Of a stretch of 64,000 nt of DNA, positions 11,482 through 21,895 are shown in pieces. Source of the DNA: Nymphaea colorata (Eukaryota > Streptophyta > Magnoliopsida > Nymphaeales > Nymphaeaceae); the NCBI RefSeq assembly GCF_008831285.2, contig NC_045146.1:9746972-9810971 (forward strand). The letters run 5' to 3'. Positions within the stretch are counted from its first letter, which is position 1. The number at the start of each line of letters is the position of its first letter. A model generated the notes under the pieces. The model was given only the letters and a program-made list of their open reading frames with translations, was not told where the DNA came from and made no database searches. A program made the translations under genes and the position numbers.

Positions 11482-11645
11482 TTTAGATGTGCATCAGTAG
11501 GAGCATGCATGAATTGACTCAATACATTTACCGCGAAAGTGATATCAGGTCTCGTGAGGGTAAGGTAAATCAACTTCCCAACCAGACGTTGATATCTTCC
11601 CATAGCTTCTTCACAGAGCAGCTCTCTATCTCTAAGACTCAACTT
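11482..11645 (-). repeat. RT C-terminal segment, copy 1 of a direct duplication
   Basis: This 164-bp segment encodes [19 protein letters not shown] and the following [11 protein letters not shown]. It recurs at 12068-12217 with no substitutions that I can see, apart from a 14-bp gap in the second copy after CCCAACCA. Near-perfect identity between two copies 586 bp apart implies a recent duplication within an otherwise decayed block. Confidence 0.85.
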
Positions 11646-12067
11646 ACCTGGCCAAACAAGTGATCCCGGGCAACATTGGGCTGAGCATCCATCGTGACCC
11701 CTTCCATATGACTGCCCTTCTCATTACTGACCGTGACCGTGTCAATCACACTGGGACTAACCTTGTAATCCAAAAACTCCATAAACTGAATCAGCTGATT
11801 AGAAGAATACTCTTCCCCTTTGTTCCCAAGGCACTCCCCCTAAAGAGGATTCACCGAAAAATACGACTCATGTTCATGAAATGTGACATCCCTCGAAACA
11901 TACACTTTGGAAGTAGTGGGATCCACACATTTGTACCCCTTCTGAGTAGAAGAGTACCCCAAGAAAACTCCTTTAATAGACCGGGGATCAAGCTTTTTGA
12001 GAGTAGGGCTATGATTATGCACAAAACAACTGCACCCAAAGACACGAGGAGTAAGCGCTCCACAGCC

Positions 12068-12217
12068 TTTAGATGTGCATCAGTAGGAGCATGCATGAAT
12101 TGACTCAATACATTTACCGCGAAAGTGATATCAGGTCTCGTGAGGGTAAGGTAAATCAACTTCCCAACCACCCATAGCTTCTTCACAGAGCAGCTCTCTA
12201 TCTCTAAGACTCAACTT
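12068..12217 (-). repeat. RT C-terminal segment, copy 2 of a direct duplication
   Basis: A 150-bp copy of 11482-11645 that lacks the 14 bp GACGTTGATATCTT. Unlike copy 1, it continues on its right into the native RT sequence ([16 protein letters not shown]...), so this is the likely source copy or the original position. Confidence 0.8.
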
Positions 12218-14079
12218 GTGCCCGGTGTCAAGTGGAGTAAAAGTAGGTCTATACCCCAACTTACCAGTCTCTTCCAACAGATCTAATGTGTATTTCCTTT
12301 GGTTTAGCACAAGACTAGTACTCGATCTAGCAATCTCAATACCAAGAAAAAACCTCAGCTTGCCAAGGTCCTTGAGATCAAATTCCGTAGCCAGTAACCC
12401 TTTTAACTTGATGATCTCCTCCTCATCATTACCTGTGACAATCATGTCATCCACATAGACAAGTAAAAGAGTGACTCTGCCCTACTTTTTCTTCACGAAT
12501 AGAGTGTGGTCTCCATTCCCTTGTTTGTACCCATGATGTTGCATTACTCGTCTCAGTCGTTCGAACCATGCTCTGGGTGACTACTTGAGGCCATATAAGG
12601 CCTTTTTCAGCTTACAACATTTCTCTGGTTCTTCATATCTTGGAGGCATATGCATATATACTTCTTCTTCGAGGTCACCATTGAGGAAAGCATTCTTAAC
12701 ATCTAGTTGGTACATCTTCCACTCCTTCATCACAGCTAGGGATATAACAACTCTGACTGTCTTCATTTTCGCAACAGGAGCAAAGGTCTCCCAGTAATCA
12801 ATCCCATATTTTTGGCTAAACCATTTGGCCACAAGACGAGCTTTATACCTTTCAACACTCCCATCTGGTTTGTACTTGATGGTATACACCCATTTGGATC
12901 CAACCAAGTGAGCCGCCTCAAGAATCTTCACAACCTCTCATGTCTTGTTTCTTCTCAAGGCTTCCATTTCTTCTTTCATAGCATTAGCCCACTTGGAATC
13001 ACTTTGAGCTTCAGCAACGGTCCTGGGAATCACAGCCAAAGAAAGAGAAGAAACAAAGCACTTGTAATCCTTACCAAGTCTAGAATAAGATACAAAATTA
13101 CCAATAGGGTGTTGAGTACATGACCTGACACCCTTTCTCAGGGCAATGGGAAGATCTTCATTTGGTTTTTTAACCTCATCTTGAGTCTTCAAGGTCGGAC
13201 TTGGTTCATCCAGGGAAGGAGTGGCATTGAGATTGGAAGTAGATTTCGCACCACAAGTCACCTCCTCTGTCCGAGCACCTCGTCTAGAATAGACCTGTCC
13301 AAACAAACGATGGCCTTCCTTCTCAGTGTCACACCCTTCCTCCTTCTTAGGCACAACAACCACAGTGAGAGATTCTGCTTTCCTGTAGTCCAAGAAATCT
13401 GTACATTGAAGCTCCCGGTTCTGAGAATACTCTTCCCTAACCACAGACTTCTCCCCCTGAAGAGGATTCTCACCAAAGTAAGAGGCATGTTCCAAGAAGG
13501 TAACATCCCTCGTAACATAGACTCGGCCAGTGATGGGGTCAATACATCTGTATCCTTTCTGAGTAGGGGAATACCCAACAAACACACCTTTGATAGACCT
13601 GGGATCAAGTTTCTTAATATTGGGACTGTGATTATGTATAAAACACACACATCCAAAAACACGAGGGGGGAGTAGAAATGGTTGACGACTGCCGGGGAGT
13701 AACGAATGGGGAGCCCGACCATTCAGAACAGGACTGGGCATGCGATTGATGAGATACGCACTAATAAGAACTGCATCACCCCAATAGTGTTTAGGAAGAT
13801 TTCTCTGAAACAGAAGGGCCCTGGTGACATTAAGAAGCTGGCGATTTTTCCTTTCAGCCACCCCATTTTGTGGAGGGGTATAACTACAGGACGTCTCATG
13901 AACAATCCCTCTTTTTCGAAGAAAATCCTCAACCGACTGACACATATACTCACGGGCATTATCGGACCGAAAGGTTTTAATAGCTCCACCATATTAAGTA
14001 TGTACAAGAAGAATGAAGGTCTCTATTATATGAGGAACCTCACTGCGATCTTTTAACAAGTACACAAAGGTAGCCCGAG
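12131..14079 (-). pseudogene. Copia integrase-linker-RT fragment in patchwork C
   Basis: A largely colinear piece. 13945-12938 is open for 335 codons and holds the integrase end (NGVAERKNRQLLNVTRAL) and the linker up to RT (EDLPIALRKGVRSCTQHP). 12931-12581 is RT with [15 protein letters not shown] and [18 protein letters not shown]. 12454-12131 is RT with DDMIVTGND and RYFLGIE-like sequence. Stops have replaced glutamine and other codons (for example TAG near 12585, where the family has LKQSPRAW). It is closely related to element A but has no LTR, gag or RNase H. Confidence 0.88.
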
Positions 14080-14097
14080 AGAAAGGAGAAAGCTACA

Positions 14098-15845
14098 GTG
14101 GAAGATGTTGGTGATGAGGATAGAACCAATCCCAATCCTGTGATCTCCCCGGATGACCCAAGTCCATCGAATGAAGAGCTCCCCATTGCTTTGCGCAAAG
14201 GCACCAGGTCATGTACTTCTCACCCTATTCAGAGATTTGTTTCTTATGCTAAGCTCAGTACAAATTACAAATGTTTTATCACAACCTTATCCAAAGTTGT
14301 TATTCCCAGGTCGGTGGATGATGCTAAGGATGATCCCAAGTGGTTACATGCTATGACGGAGGAGATGGGTGCGTTAGCTAAGAACAAAACATGGGAAGTT
14401 GTTGATATCCCTAAAGGGACACACTTAGTTGGCTCTAAGTGGGTTTACAACGTGAAGTACAAACCTGATGGCACTGTAGATCGATATAAAGCTCGTCTGG
14501 TTGCAAAGGGGTTCAGCCAGAAGTATGGGATCGACTATCTTGAGACCTTTGCCCCTGTTGCAAAGTTGAAGACCGTGAGGGTTATTCTTGCTCTTGCTGT
14601 GCACAAGAAGTGGCGCATGGACCAGCTTGATGTTAAAAATGCGTTCTTGAACGGCCATCTGGAGGAAGAAGTCTATATGAGCATGCCTCCCGGGTATGTT
14701 CAAGAGGGAAAATGTTGTCACCTCAAGAAAGCTTTGTATGGCCTGAAGCAGTCGCCTAGAGCTTGGTTTGAGAGACTAAGGATCGTTATGAAGTCTACTG
14801 GGTACAAGCAAGGAAATGGAGATCATACCCTATTCATAAAGCAGAGAGATGGTCTGGTGAGTCTTCTCCTTGTCTACGTTGATGATATGATTGTCACTGG
14901 CAGTGATGAAGAAGAAAACAGAAAGATGAAGGAGAGATTAGCTAAAGAATTCGACCTCAAGGATCTGGGTAAGCTGAGATACTTTCTGGGGATAGAGATT
15001 GCTCGATCAGAGACAGGGCTGGTTATGAATCAAAGGAAGTACACTCTTGACTTACTAAAGGAGACAGGTAAACTTGGTTGTAGGCCCTATCTTACTCCTA
15101 TGGAGTCGGGGACTAAGATAAGTATCAAGACGGGCACTATTCTGGATGAGGAAGGAAAAGGGCGATATCAGAGGCTAGTCGGTAAGCTTATCTATCTTAC
15201 TCTAACTCGCCCTGATATCACGTATGCGGTAAATGTGCTAAGTCAATTTATGCATGCTCCCACGGATTGTCACTGGAAGAGTGCAGAAAGAGTGTTGGGA
15301 TATCTAAAGAATGACCTAGAAAAGGACTGCTGTATACTCGACAAGACAAACTTACTATTGAGGGCTACTCAGATGCAGATTGGGCAGGTTGCACTGACAC
15401 AAGGAGGTCCACTACAGGGTATTGTATCTTTCTTGGAGGTAACCTAGTTGTTTGGAGAAGTAAGAGGCAAGAAGTATGTTCGAGGTCTAGTGCTGAGGCT
15501 GAGTACAGGGCTGTTGCAATGGGGGTTACAGAGATGCTGTGGCTGAAGATTCTTTTGACTGATATTGGTGTGGAACTGGGAGATAAAATGAAGATGTACT
15601 GTGACAACAAGTCTGCGATTAATCTTGCCAATAATCCAGTTCTACACGACATGAACAAACATGTGGAGATTGACCGTCATTTTATCCGGGAACGCATTGA
15701 CTCAAAGGAGCTGATTCTGCCATATATGAAGTCTGAAGATCAAGTTGCAGACGTCCTAACTAAAGCTGATTCTGCTTCATTCGAAAAGAATGTTAGCAAG
15801 CTTGGCATGTTTGACATGTATGCAAAGCTTGAGGGGGAGTGTTAG
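14098..15845 (+). pseudogene. Copia RT-RNase H of element E, one frameshift
   Basis: 14098-15447 encodes the linker (EELPIALRKGTRSCTSHP) and a complete RT with [31 protein letters not shown] and YVDDMIVTG. A one-base loss near 15320 shifts the frame. After it RNase H continues in another frame as GYSDADWAGCTDTRRSTTGY, then CDNKSAINLANNP and KHVEIDRHFIRERI. The end is KLEGEC and a TAG (15843-15845) that lies inside the LTR. Apart from this shift the segment is intact, so the copy is not very old. With no gag or integrase it cannot move alone. Confidence 0.9.
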
Positions 15846-16116
15846 AATATGTTGTTGTGGGAACCGGGTCCATATCTGGACCCGGTTCTATGGGGCGCGG
15901 GTACCGAGGTGGGCTCGGTACCCTAGGCGACTTCTCCTCTCTCCCTCTTTATATTGTCACTTATGTATAAGTGTTGAATTAAGTGAAATAGAATTTTCTC
16001 TCTCCTAGGGTTGCGGGTGTGCACTTAGGTAGAGCTTCCCGTGGTTTTTTTTTCCTCGTCCGAGGTTTTTCCACGTACATCGTGTGTTCTTCCTCTACGT
16101 GGTTCGTGTTTCTACA
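15840..16116 (+). repeat. 3' LTR of element E
   Basis: It runs from TGTTAGAATATG to GTTTCTACA directly after the purine tract GAGGGGGAG. It contains a near-perfect inverted pair, GAACCGGGTCCATATCTGG with ACCCGGTTC (15861-15889). No partner LTR is present in the window. Confidence 0.85.
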
Positions 16117-16616
16117 GAGTCCATGTGCTGCTATTCATCCACGAAGCTAGATTTGACTTACAACTTTCCACAGCAACTCCCACGCAGTTGCTTACGCTCC
16201 ACTACATCCACGTTGGGGACCTAATCACAAATACCTCTCACATGTGATTAGGTTCCCCTTTCACGCTGCTTCACTATCTTTCGATCAGCAGAGAGAAGAG
16301 AGAAAGGAAGGATAGAGGAAGAGAAGAAGTGGGAAGAGATGGGAGAGGAAGAGGAGAAGGGGTCGCCGGAAAATCACGACAGCCGCCGGCAGAGAAGGGT
16401 GGAGATCGCCGGCTCTGATACCATGTTACAGCCTGTAGCCTTAGAGAGAGAATCGTTGATTCATTCACTAACCCTAATCTCCATAATAAAGAGATTAGGG
16501 TTGAAGAGAGATTTACAAAGTACATCAACAGAAAATAGAGGAATGTTTAAAGAGACCTCCTAACTATTAAATATTGCAAACAACCACGTAGAAACATAAA
16601 CTCTTCTAATTCAACA
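16117..16616 (-). mobile_element. Remnant F: leader, primer-binding site and LTR of a minus-strand Copia element
   Basis: At 16412-16423 the + strand reads GCTCTGATACCA, which on the minus strand is the TGGTATCAGAGC primer-binding site. It is followed rightward by TGTTACAGCC, so an LTR probably spans 16424-16616 (to TTCAACA, about 193 bp). Left of it is a purine-rich, then GC-rich leader, with no recognisable gag. The outer limits are uncertain. Confidence 0.5.
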
Positions 16617-16639
16617 AAAACAAAGAGGTACAACATGGT

Positions 16640-17333
16640 TACAAACAAGGAGGACAAAATTCTAAATCCACCGCCGAAGATGGCTATTGATGGCCGCACT
16701 CTCCAAGATGACTATAAAAGAAAATGAGCAGGGAGAATGGTTTTTGGATTCAGGTGCAGCTACCCATGTGACAGGAAATGCAGGTAAATTGACTTAACTT
16801 ATCCCCTCACTATGGTAGAAATTACATTATAATAGGTGATGGAAAATCGCATTCCATTACACATGTTGGAAATGCACATATTCCATTGTCATCTTCCTCT
16901 TTACTGACTAATGTTGTTTTGCTCCCAATATAAAAATCAATATCATATCTATTTCTAAATTCATTGATGATACAAACTCTTCTGTTGAATTCACACCTTC
17001 TTCAGTCTATGTCAGGGACCTCCAAAGAAAGAAAATGTTCGCTAAAGGGGAGCGTCAAGGGAATATGTATGTCCTCAAGGAATGTCTACCCAAAGATTTG
17101 TTCACCTTTGATATAGGGTTGAAGATATTTTCTCTTTCTCATGATGTGTCACCAGTTCCAAGTCCTTGTCATTTTCAATCAAAAGTAAAGGGCTTCAGCC
17201 AATTTTTGGAATCTGATCTGTGGCATAATCGGCTGGGACATTGTGGTCAACATTACTTCAAGTGTCAAAAAATGTTCAAGCCAAAAAATGTTCAAGCTGT
17301 GAACTTTGTAAGTCATGTTTTTCCTTTCCATAA
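16640..17333 (+). pseudogene. Copia protease and pre-integrase fragment
   Basis: A decayed plus-strand piece of yet another Copia element. WFLDSGAATHVTG marks the protease near 16739. 17035-17330 encodes RQGNMYVLKE and SDLWHNRLGH, the latter the start of the integrase zinc finger. Stops and frame changes occur in between. It ends where the LTR of element G begins at 17334. Confidence 0.75.
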
Positions 17334-17671
17334 TGTAGAAACACGGAAAATAGGAAAAAGGAATATGATGAACACGATGTAACGTGGAAAAACCCTCAAC
17401 AAGAGGGAAAAAACCACGGATGAGGAGGAACTAGTGCTCACTAGCAACCAGACTCTCTCTCTCTTAAGATTTTCATTCACACACTCAAAATTAGGGTTAC
17501 AATCCTTAAATAAGGCCCAACAAGGGCGTTCATGCCAATACAAGAAGGACTGAAGACAATCTTGTCTTCTCTTTTCTGTTTTATTGATCGTTGTCATAAG
17601 AGCCATGGCCACGCGTATGGGAAGACGATATAAGCCATCAGACGCCAAACCAATCCTAATTCTCTTCCCTG

Positions 17672-18887
17672 TCACCAAGTCCGATTTGCAGAGAAAATGA
17701 GTTCACAATTTAGCTCTTTAGTAAGTTTACTAATTGACAAGAGATTTAAGGGAAGTTGAGGGACATGTAATGCTCCTCGCACATGAAATCTGTCCAACAA
17801 GGACAGACTTCCTTCTCCTGCCACAGAGGTAGAGGAACCATCTGCGAGAGATAGTCGTTCCCTCCCAGAAGACAACTTATACTCATGAAACAATTTTGGG
17901 TTACCCGTCATGTGGTGAGTAGCACCACTGTCCACAATCCATTCTCCCACACAAGAGTTACCTTTATCCCCTACAATAGCAAGAGCATGATTAGCCTTTG
18001 TCTCATCTGATGCCTCGACCTGATTGACATCGATCCGACCCAAATAAGCCCTCAGTTCCCGAATCTGTTCAGCAGAAATAAAGGCCTTGCCTCCACTAGA
18101 TTTTGTATCCTCCGACACAGGCATCTTCCCACTAGAAGATCTCCTCCTGTTACCCCTTTTTTCCGGATGAAGATCCCAACATAAATCCACAGTATGACCA
18201 TTCTTTTTGCAGTGAGTGCATTTACGAAGAGGTTTTGGAGCACCTCCAAGACCACGACTAACAAGTGCAGACCTCTCAGTATAGGATATGTGATCCCTCT
18301 TTCCCCCAGTGGTAACTAGCTTTCTCTGTTCTTCAGCCTCAACATGGTAGTAAACATCTTCAATACCGAAGGATTCTTCAGAATTAAGAATCTAACTCCT
18401 TATATTTTCGAATTCATCATTTAGTCCTGCTAAGAATAGGAAGATCTGATTCTCCCACTCTTTGGCCACATAATGCATCTGGTCTTGAGGACAGTTCCAT
18501 ATCATCTAAATGATAGTCAAGATCTTCCCATTTGGATTTTAGCGCGGCATAGAAATCTACAACCGAGAGGTCTCCTTGCCTCAGAGCACACATCCTTCAT
18601 CAGTTGATACACACGAACCTTCCTCTTCTTCTGGCCATACATTTGTTCCAAAATAATCCACATATCTCTCGCAGTCTTCTTATGAAGGATGAGAGATTGA
18701 ATATCAGACGATACCGAATTAACAATCCAAGTTTTTACTTGGTTGTCCTCAAGAAATTAAGTATCCCAAGCCATACTGTTTGCAGCAGGTTCAACCTTAC
18801 TCCCATTCACATATGCAATACGGCCTCGACCAATTATCCCCATGGTGATGGCGGCACACGACTTAAGATAATTTTCCTTGGTAAGAC
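17672..18887 (-). pseudogene. Copia gag-protease remnant of element G
   Basis: 18190-17672 encodes the C-terminal gag and the protease (EWIVDSGATHHMTGNPKLFH), then VSMAD-like substrate-pocket sequence and the start of the pre-integrase region. Upstream, 18887 to about 18190 is gag homologous to A, with stops and small indels. The protease keeps the D-S-G triad that element A has lost. The gag N-terminus lies beyond the H insertion at 24049-24122. Confidence 0.82.
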
Positions 18888-19052
18888 TGTTAAGACGTGT
18901 TTATATTCAGTATTAGGCTTGAGAGGACACTTGTGTAATAATGTTTCTTTTAATGACTTTCTTGTAACTTTTCCCTCTCCTCTAGTCTATATAAAGAGGA
19001 GTTAGGGTTTCTTTCGAGGTTAATCAAAGATTAGTTCTCTTGAAATTTATCA
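18888..19052 (+). repeat. 5' LTR of element H
   Basis: A 165-bp LTR from TGTTAAGACG to AATTTATCA, with a TATA-like TCTATATAAAGAGG near 18990. The inserted element and the target both carry AAGAC close to the border; the target duplication is the copy at 18883-18887. Confidence 0.95.
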
Positions 19053-19675
19053 TGGTATCAGAGCCCCAGCCGTCTCCTCCTCAGCGAGTTGTCGCCGATT
19101 GAGCGGCGCCAGCCGCCGCCTGATCGGTGTCAGCTGCCGCCGCCCGACCCATCCCTGCTGCCCCTCGTCGCCCTGCCCATCGCCGCCCTGCCCATTTCCG
19201 CCTGCCGCCGTCCTGCCCATCGCCGCCGTCCGATCGTTTGCTGCTGTCCCGCAAGCGTTGCCTCAACCTGCGCACTCTGCCTGCACCCGCCTGCGCCCGT
19301 CCGCCTGCGCCGCCGCCGCGTGTGCACTCTGCCGTTGCTCCGCTGTCTGTCGCTGCTCCGCCCAGCAGACTGAACGCCTGCGCCCGTTGATGCTTCGCCT
19401 GTTCTGCCAGCGTCCTCTCTGGCCCCACCCCTTCTGTTGTTTCTTTCGTTCAGTCTGCTCTCTTTTACACAGCCGCCTTCTCGTCCAGGTCAACATGTCT
19501 CGTCTCATTGAGTATTGGTTGCTATCATCTTTATGATCTTTTCGTAGTTATATACATGTGATTGTATATTTCTGCGCTTCTTATTCCGTGGCTCGGTTTC
19601 CTCCTTTTTTTTTAGTTAAAAGATGTCTGAAATTAGTAGTGGAGCTAATACCTCTTCCTTTGTATCGTCGGAGAG
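19053..19675 (+). other. Leader of element H, GC-rich
   Basis: The primer-binding site is followed by about 330 bp of cytosine-rich sequence with many GCCGCC and CTGCC repeats, then AT-rich sequence to the gag ATG. An in-frame-looking ATG at 19623 (MSEISSGANTSSFV) ends at a TGA at about 19677. It may be the original gag start separated by a small indel, or an upstream ORF. Confidence 0.7.
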
Positions 19676-21895
19676 ATGAAGAGTTCCCCATTTTCCAGCA
19701 TTATCACCAAAATGGATGGGGGTAATTACGAGATGTGGGCCATGCAAGTAAAAAGAACCTTGATCGCTCATGACAAGGAATATCTCATATTGGAGCCCGA
19801 GCCCATACAGAAGGTTGGAAAATATACTACTTGGTTCAAAGATAATTCGTTGGTTATGGTCTGGATTGTTGGTACTCTCTCTCAAGAAATTGCAAATGAA
19901 GTCTTGCACAAGGAAAGTGCAAAGGATATGTGGGATTCCCTTGCTGCCACGTATTCACAGGCAAGAAATGAAACGCGCATTATGCAGCTTCATCATGATA
20001 TTCATCAGATGCGACAAGATGGCCGACCTCTTCACACTTATTATTCTACTCTCAAGTCCATGTTTGAGAGACTGAATAGCTACTTTCCCGCATGCAAGTG
20101 TGAACAACAAAAGGCATACAGAGATATGCTTATGGTGGGGGTATTTCTTTCTGGTTTAGACTCTGTTTATGAATCAGCAAAGAACCAAATGCTTACTAGT
20201 CCCTCGATTCCTCCTATTGATGAGGCTTACAGTAGGCTAAGCAGAATTCCGATCTCTGCATCGACTGTTCCTGATACCACTTCTGCTATGCTTGCTACTC
20301 GTGGCAGAGGTGGACCCTTTTTTGCCAGAGGACGAGGGGGCCGTGGCCGTGGCAATACCCCTTCGCGCCCTGTATGTCAGTTTTGTCACCGCATTGGTCA
20401 TACTGTGGATAAGTGTTGGCAGAAACATGGCCGTCCAGCTTTTGCAAATCAGACTGTATCTACTGATTCTCCCGAGCAGCCTAAGCCTCAGCACACTGCC
20501 TCCTCCAGTGAGCTGCATGTAGATGACATTCTCTCTCAGTTGAGGAACTTGATTGGCGACAGAGCCCATCAAGCCCTTGGTCCGACCACTTCTACTGTTC
20601 CTACCGCTGCGAGTGCTTCTTCATCTGGTATGTATTCTGCCTGTACAGTCTGCTCTGCTACTGACACTACAGATTGGCTTATTGATTCTGGTGCATCGAC
20701 ACATCTCTGTGGGGATAAGGCGCAATTCACCTCTTACGTCCCTACTCCACCGGGTCGTTCGGTTATTCTAGCAGATGGAAAATATTCACCAGTTGTTGGA
20801 CATGGAGAGGTCCAACTTACTTCATCATTGCCGCTGCAGCACGTTCTTCATGCACCAGAATTCCCCCATAGCCTATTTTCTATCAGTCAGATTACCAAAG
20901 AATTAAATTGTCGTGCTATATTTGACTCTTCCTCTCTTGTGTTTCAGGATATACTGACGGGCAGGGTGATTGGCAGTGGCCGTGAACAGGGAGGTCTCTA
21001 CAGGCTAGTGCATTCCTTTCCCTTTGCTGGATCTACCTCGTCGGGGTCGTCCTCATCCTCGGCTTATACTTGGCATTTACGTTTTGGACATCTCCCGTTT
21101 CAGAAACTGCTGCATGTTCTCCCTCAGCTGTCTCATAAGTCTTCTTTTCAATGTGAGTCTTGTCAGTTAGGCAAACACCATCGGTCATCCTTTCCTCCGC
21201 GGTCCAGTAGAAGTAGCCACTCTGTGTTTGAGTTACTTCATTTTGATGTTTGGGGCCCGAGTCGTACTCCTGACCTTCAGGGTCATCGGTATTATCTTGT
21301 TGCTGTTGATGATTACAGTCGTGTTAGTTGGGTTTTTCTTATGAAACACAAATCTGAAGCGGGTCATGTAATCAAAAATTTTATCAATGAAATTCTGACT
21401 CAGTTTGATACTTGTGTCAAGATTGTGCGCTCTGACAATGCTCTTGAATTCTTTGCTTCCTCTTTAGAACAAATTTTCAGGGATAAGGGTATCATTCACC
21501 AAACGTCTTGTGCCTATACCTCTCAACAAAATGGGGTTGCTGAAAGAAAACACCGCCATATTCTTGATGTCGCCAGAACCATTATCATACACAGCCATGT
21601 TCCCCATTCTTACTGGGGAGATGCTGTTCTTACAGCATGCTATCTTATTAATCGCATGTCGTCATCTGTGTTGGGAGATCTTATTCCTTTCTCTGTCCTT
21701 TTTCCTGACAGAGAATTGTTTTCTGTTGCCCCTCGTATTTTTGGATGTGTTGCCTTTGTTCAGTTGCTTGGTCCTGGGAGAGATAAGTTATCCCCTCGGG
21801 CTATCAAAACGATCTTTGTTGGTTATTCCCGCACTCAAAAGGGATATCGCTGTTATGATCCTTCTACTCGTCGATATTATGTGAATATTATGTGA
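19676..21895 (+). CDS. Copia gag-protease-integrase polyprotein of element H
   Basis: A 739-residue frame. Gag contains a CCHC knuckle (CQFCHRIGHTVDKC, about residues 233-246) preceded by an RGRGGRGRG-rich stretch. Protease has WLIDSGASTHLCG (about 331). Integrase has HLRFGH...CESCQLGKH (zinc finger), FDVWGP, RSDNALEF and NGVAERKHRH (catalytic D, D, E). It ends early at YYVNIM, because an 11-bp tandem duplication (21874-21884 and 21885-21895) shifts the frame just before the RT part. The ATG at 19676 is the first in this frame; the family start may lie slightly upstream. Confidence 0.93.
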   Translation: MKSSPFSSIITKMDGGNYEMWAMQVKRTLIAHDKEYLILEPEPIQKVGKYTTWFKDNSLVMVWIVGTLSQEIANEVLHKESAKDMWDSLAATYSQARNETRIMQLHHDIHQMRQDGRPLHTYYSTLKSMFERLNSYFPACKCEQQKAYRDMLMVGVFLSGLDSVYESAKNQMLTSPSIPPIDEAYSRLSRIPISASTVPDTTSAMLATRGRGGPFFARGRGGRGRGNTPSRPVCQFCHRIGHTVDKCWQKHGRPAFANQTVSTDSPEQPKPQHTASSSELHVDDILSQLRNLIGDRAHQALGPTTSTVPTAASASSSGMYSACTVCSATDTTDWLIDSGASTHLCGDKAQFTSYVPTPPGRSVILADGKYSPVVGHGEVQLTSSLPLQHVLHAPEFPHSLFSISQITKELNCRAIFDSSSLVFQDILTGRVIGSGREQGGLYRLVHSFPFAGSTSSGSSSSSAYTWHLRFGHLPFQKLLHVLPQLSHKSSFQCESCQLGKHHRSSFPPRSSRSSHSVFELLHFDVWGPSRTPDLQGHRYYLVAVDDYSRVSWVFLMKHKSEAGHVIKNFINEILTQFDTCVKIVRSDNALEFFASSLEQIFRDKGIIHQTSCAYTSQQNGVAERKHRHILDVARTIIIHSHVPHSYWGDAVLTACYLINRMSSSVLGDLIPFSVLFPDRELFSVAPRIFGCVAFVQLLGPGRDKLSPRAIKTIFVGYSRTQKGYRCYDPSTRRYYVNIM

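Larger units (their letters stand above)
10936..14079 (-). mobile_element. Scrambled Copia patchwork C
   Basis: Minus-strand Copia pieces in a non-native order. Read from 14079 leftward: integrase and linker (14079-12938), RT (12931-12131), RT C-terminal segment (12217-12068), integrase C-terminus of a slightly different family (about 12060-11850), linker (11850-11650), the RT C-terminal segment again (11645-11482), a protease piece (about 11478-11310), and integrase core (11300-10936). No LTR belongs to it. Joins fall within domains, so this looks like recombination or template switching rather than simple decay. Confidence 0.75.
14080..16116 (+). mobile_element. Copia remnant E: linker, RT, RNase H and 3' LTR
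   Basis: The strand switches at about 14080: sequence to the left is minus-strand integrase, while E reads plus. E starts in the integrase-RT linker and ends in a 277-bp LTR. The 5' LTR, gag, protease and integrase are absent. The protein is of the same lineage as A, but the LTR sequence is different. Confidence 0.85.

Noticed and set aside
15365-15658. Minus-strand 97-codon frame over the RNase H region of element E
   Set aside because: It is the antisense shadow of the real plus-strand RNase H coding sequence.
19089-19536. Several overlapping open frames in the leader of element H
   Set aside because: CCGCC-rich leader sequence gives open frames in many phases; products are Pro/Arg/Cys-rich and unlike any known protein.
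21874-21895. Programmed ribosomal frameshift between integrase and RT in element H
   Set aside because: The change is an exact 11-bp tandem duplication with an immediate stop. Copia elements normally use one frame, and no slippery site or downstream structure is needed to explain it.
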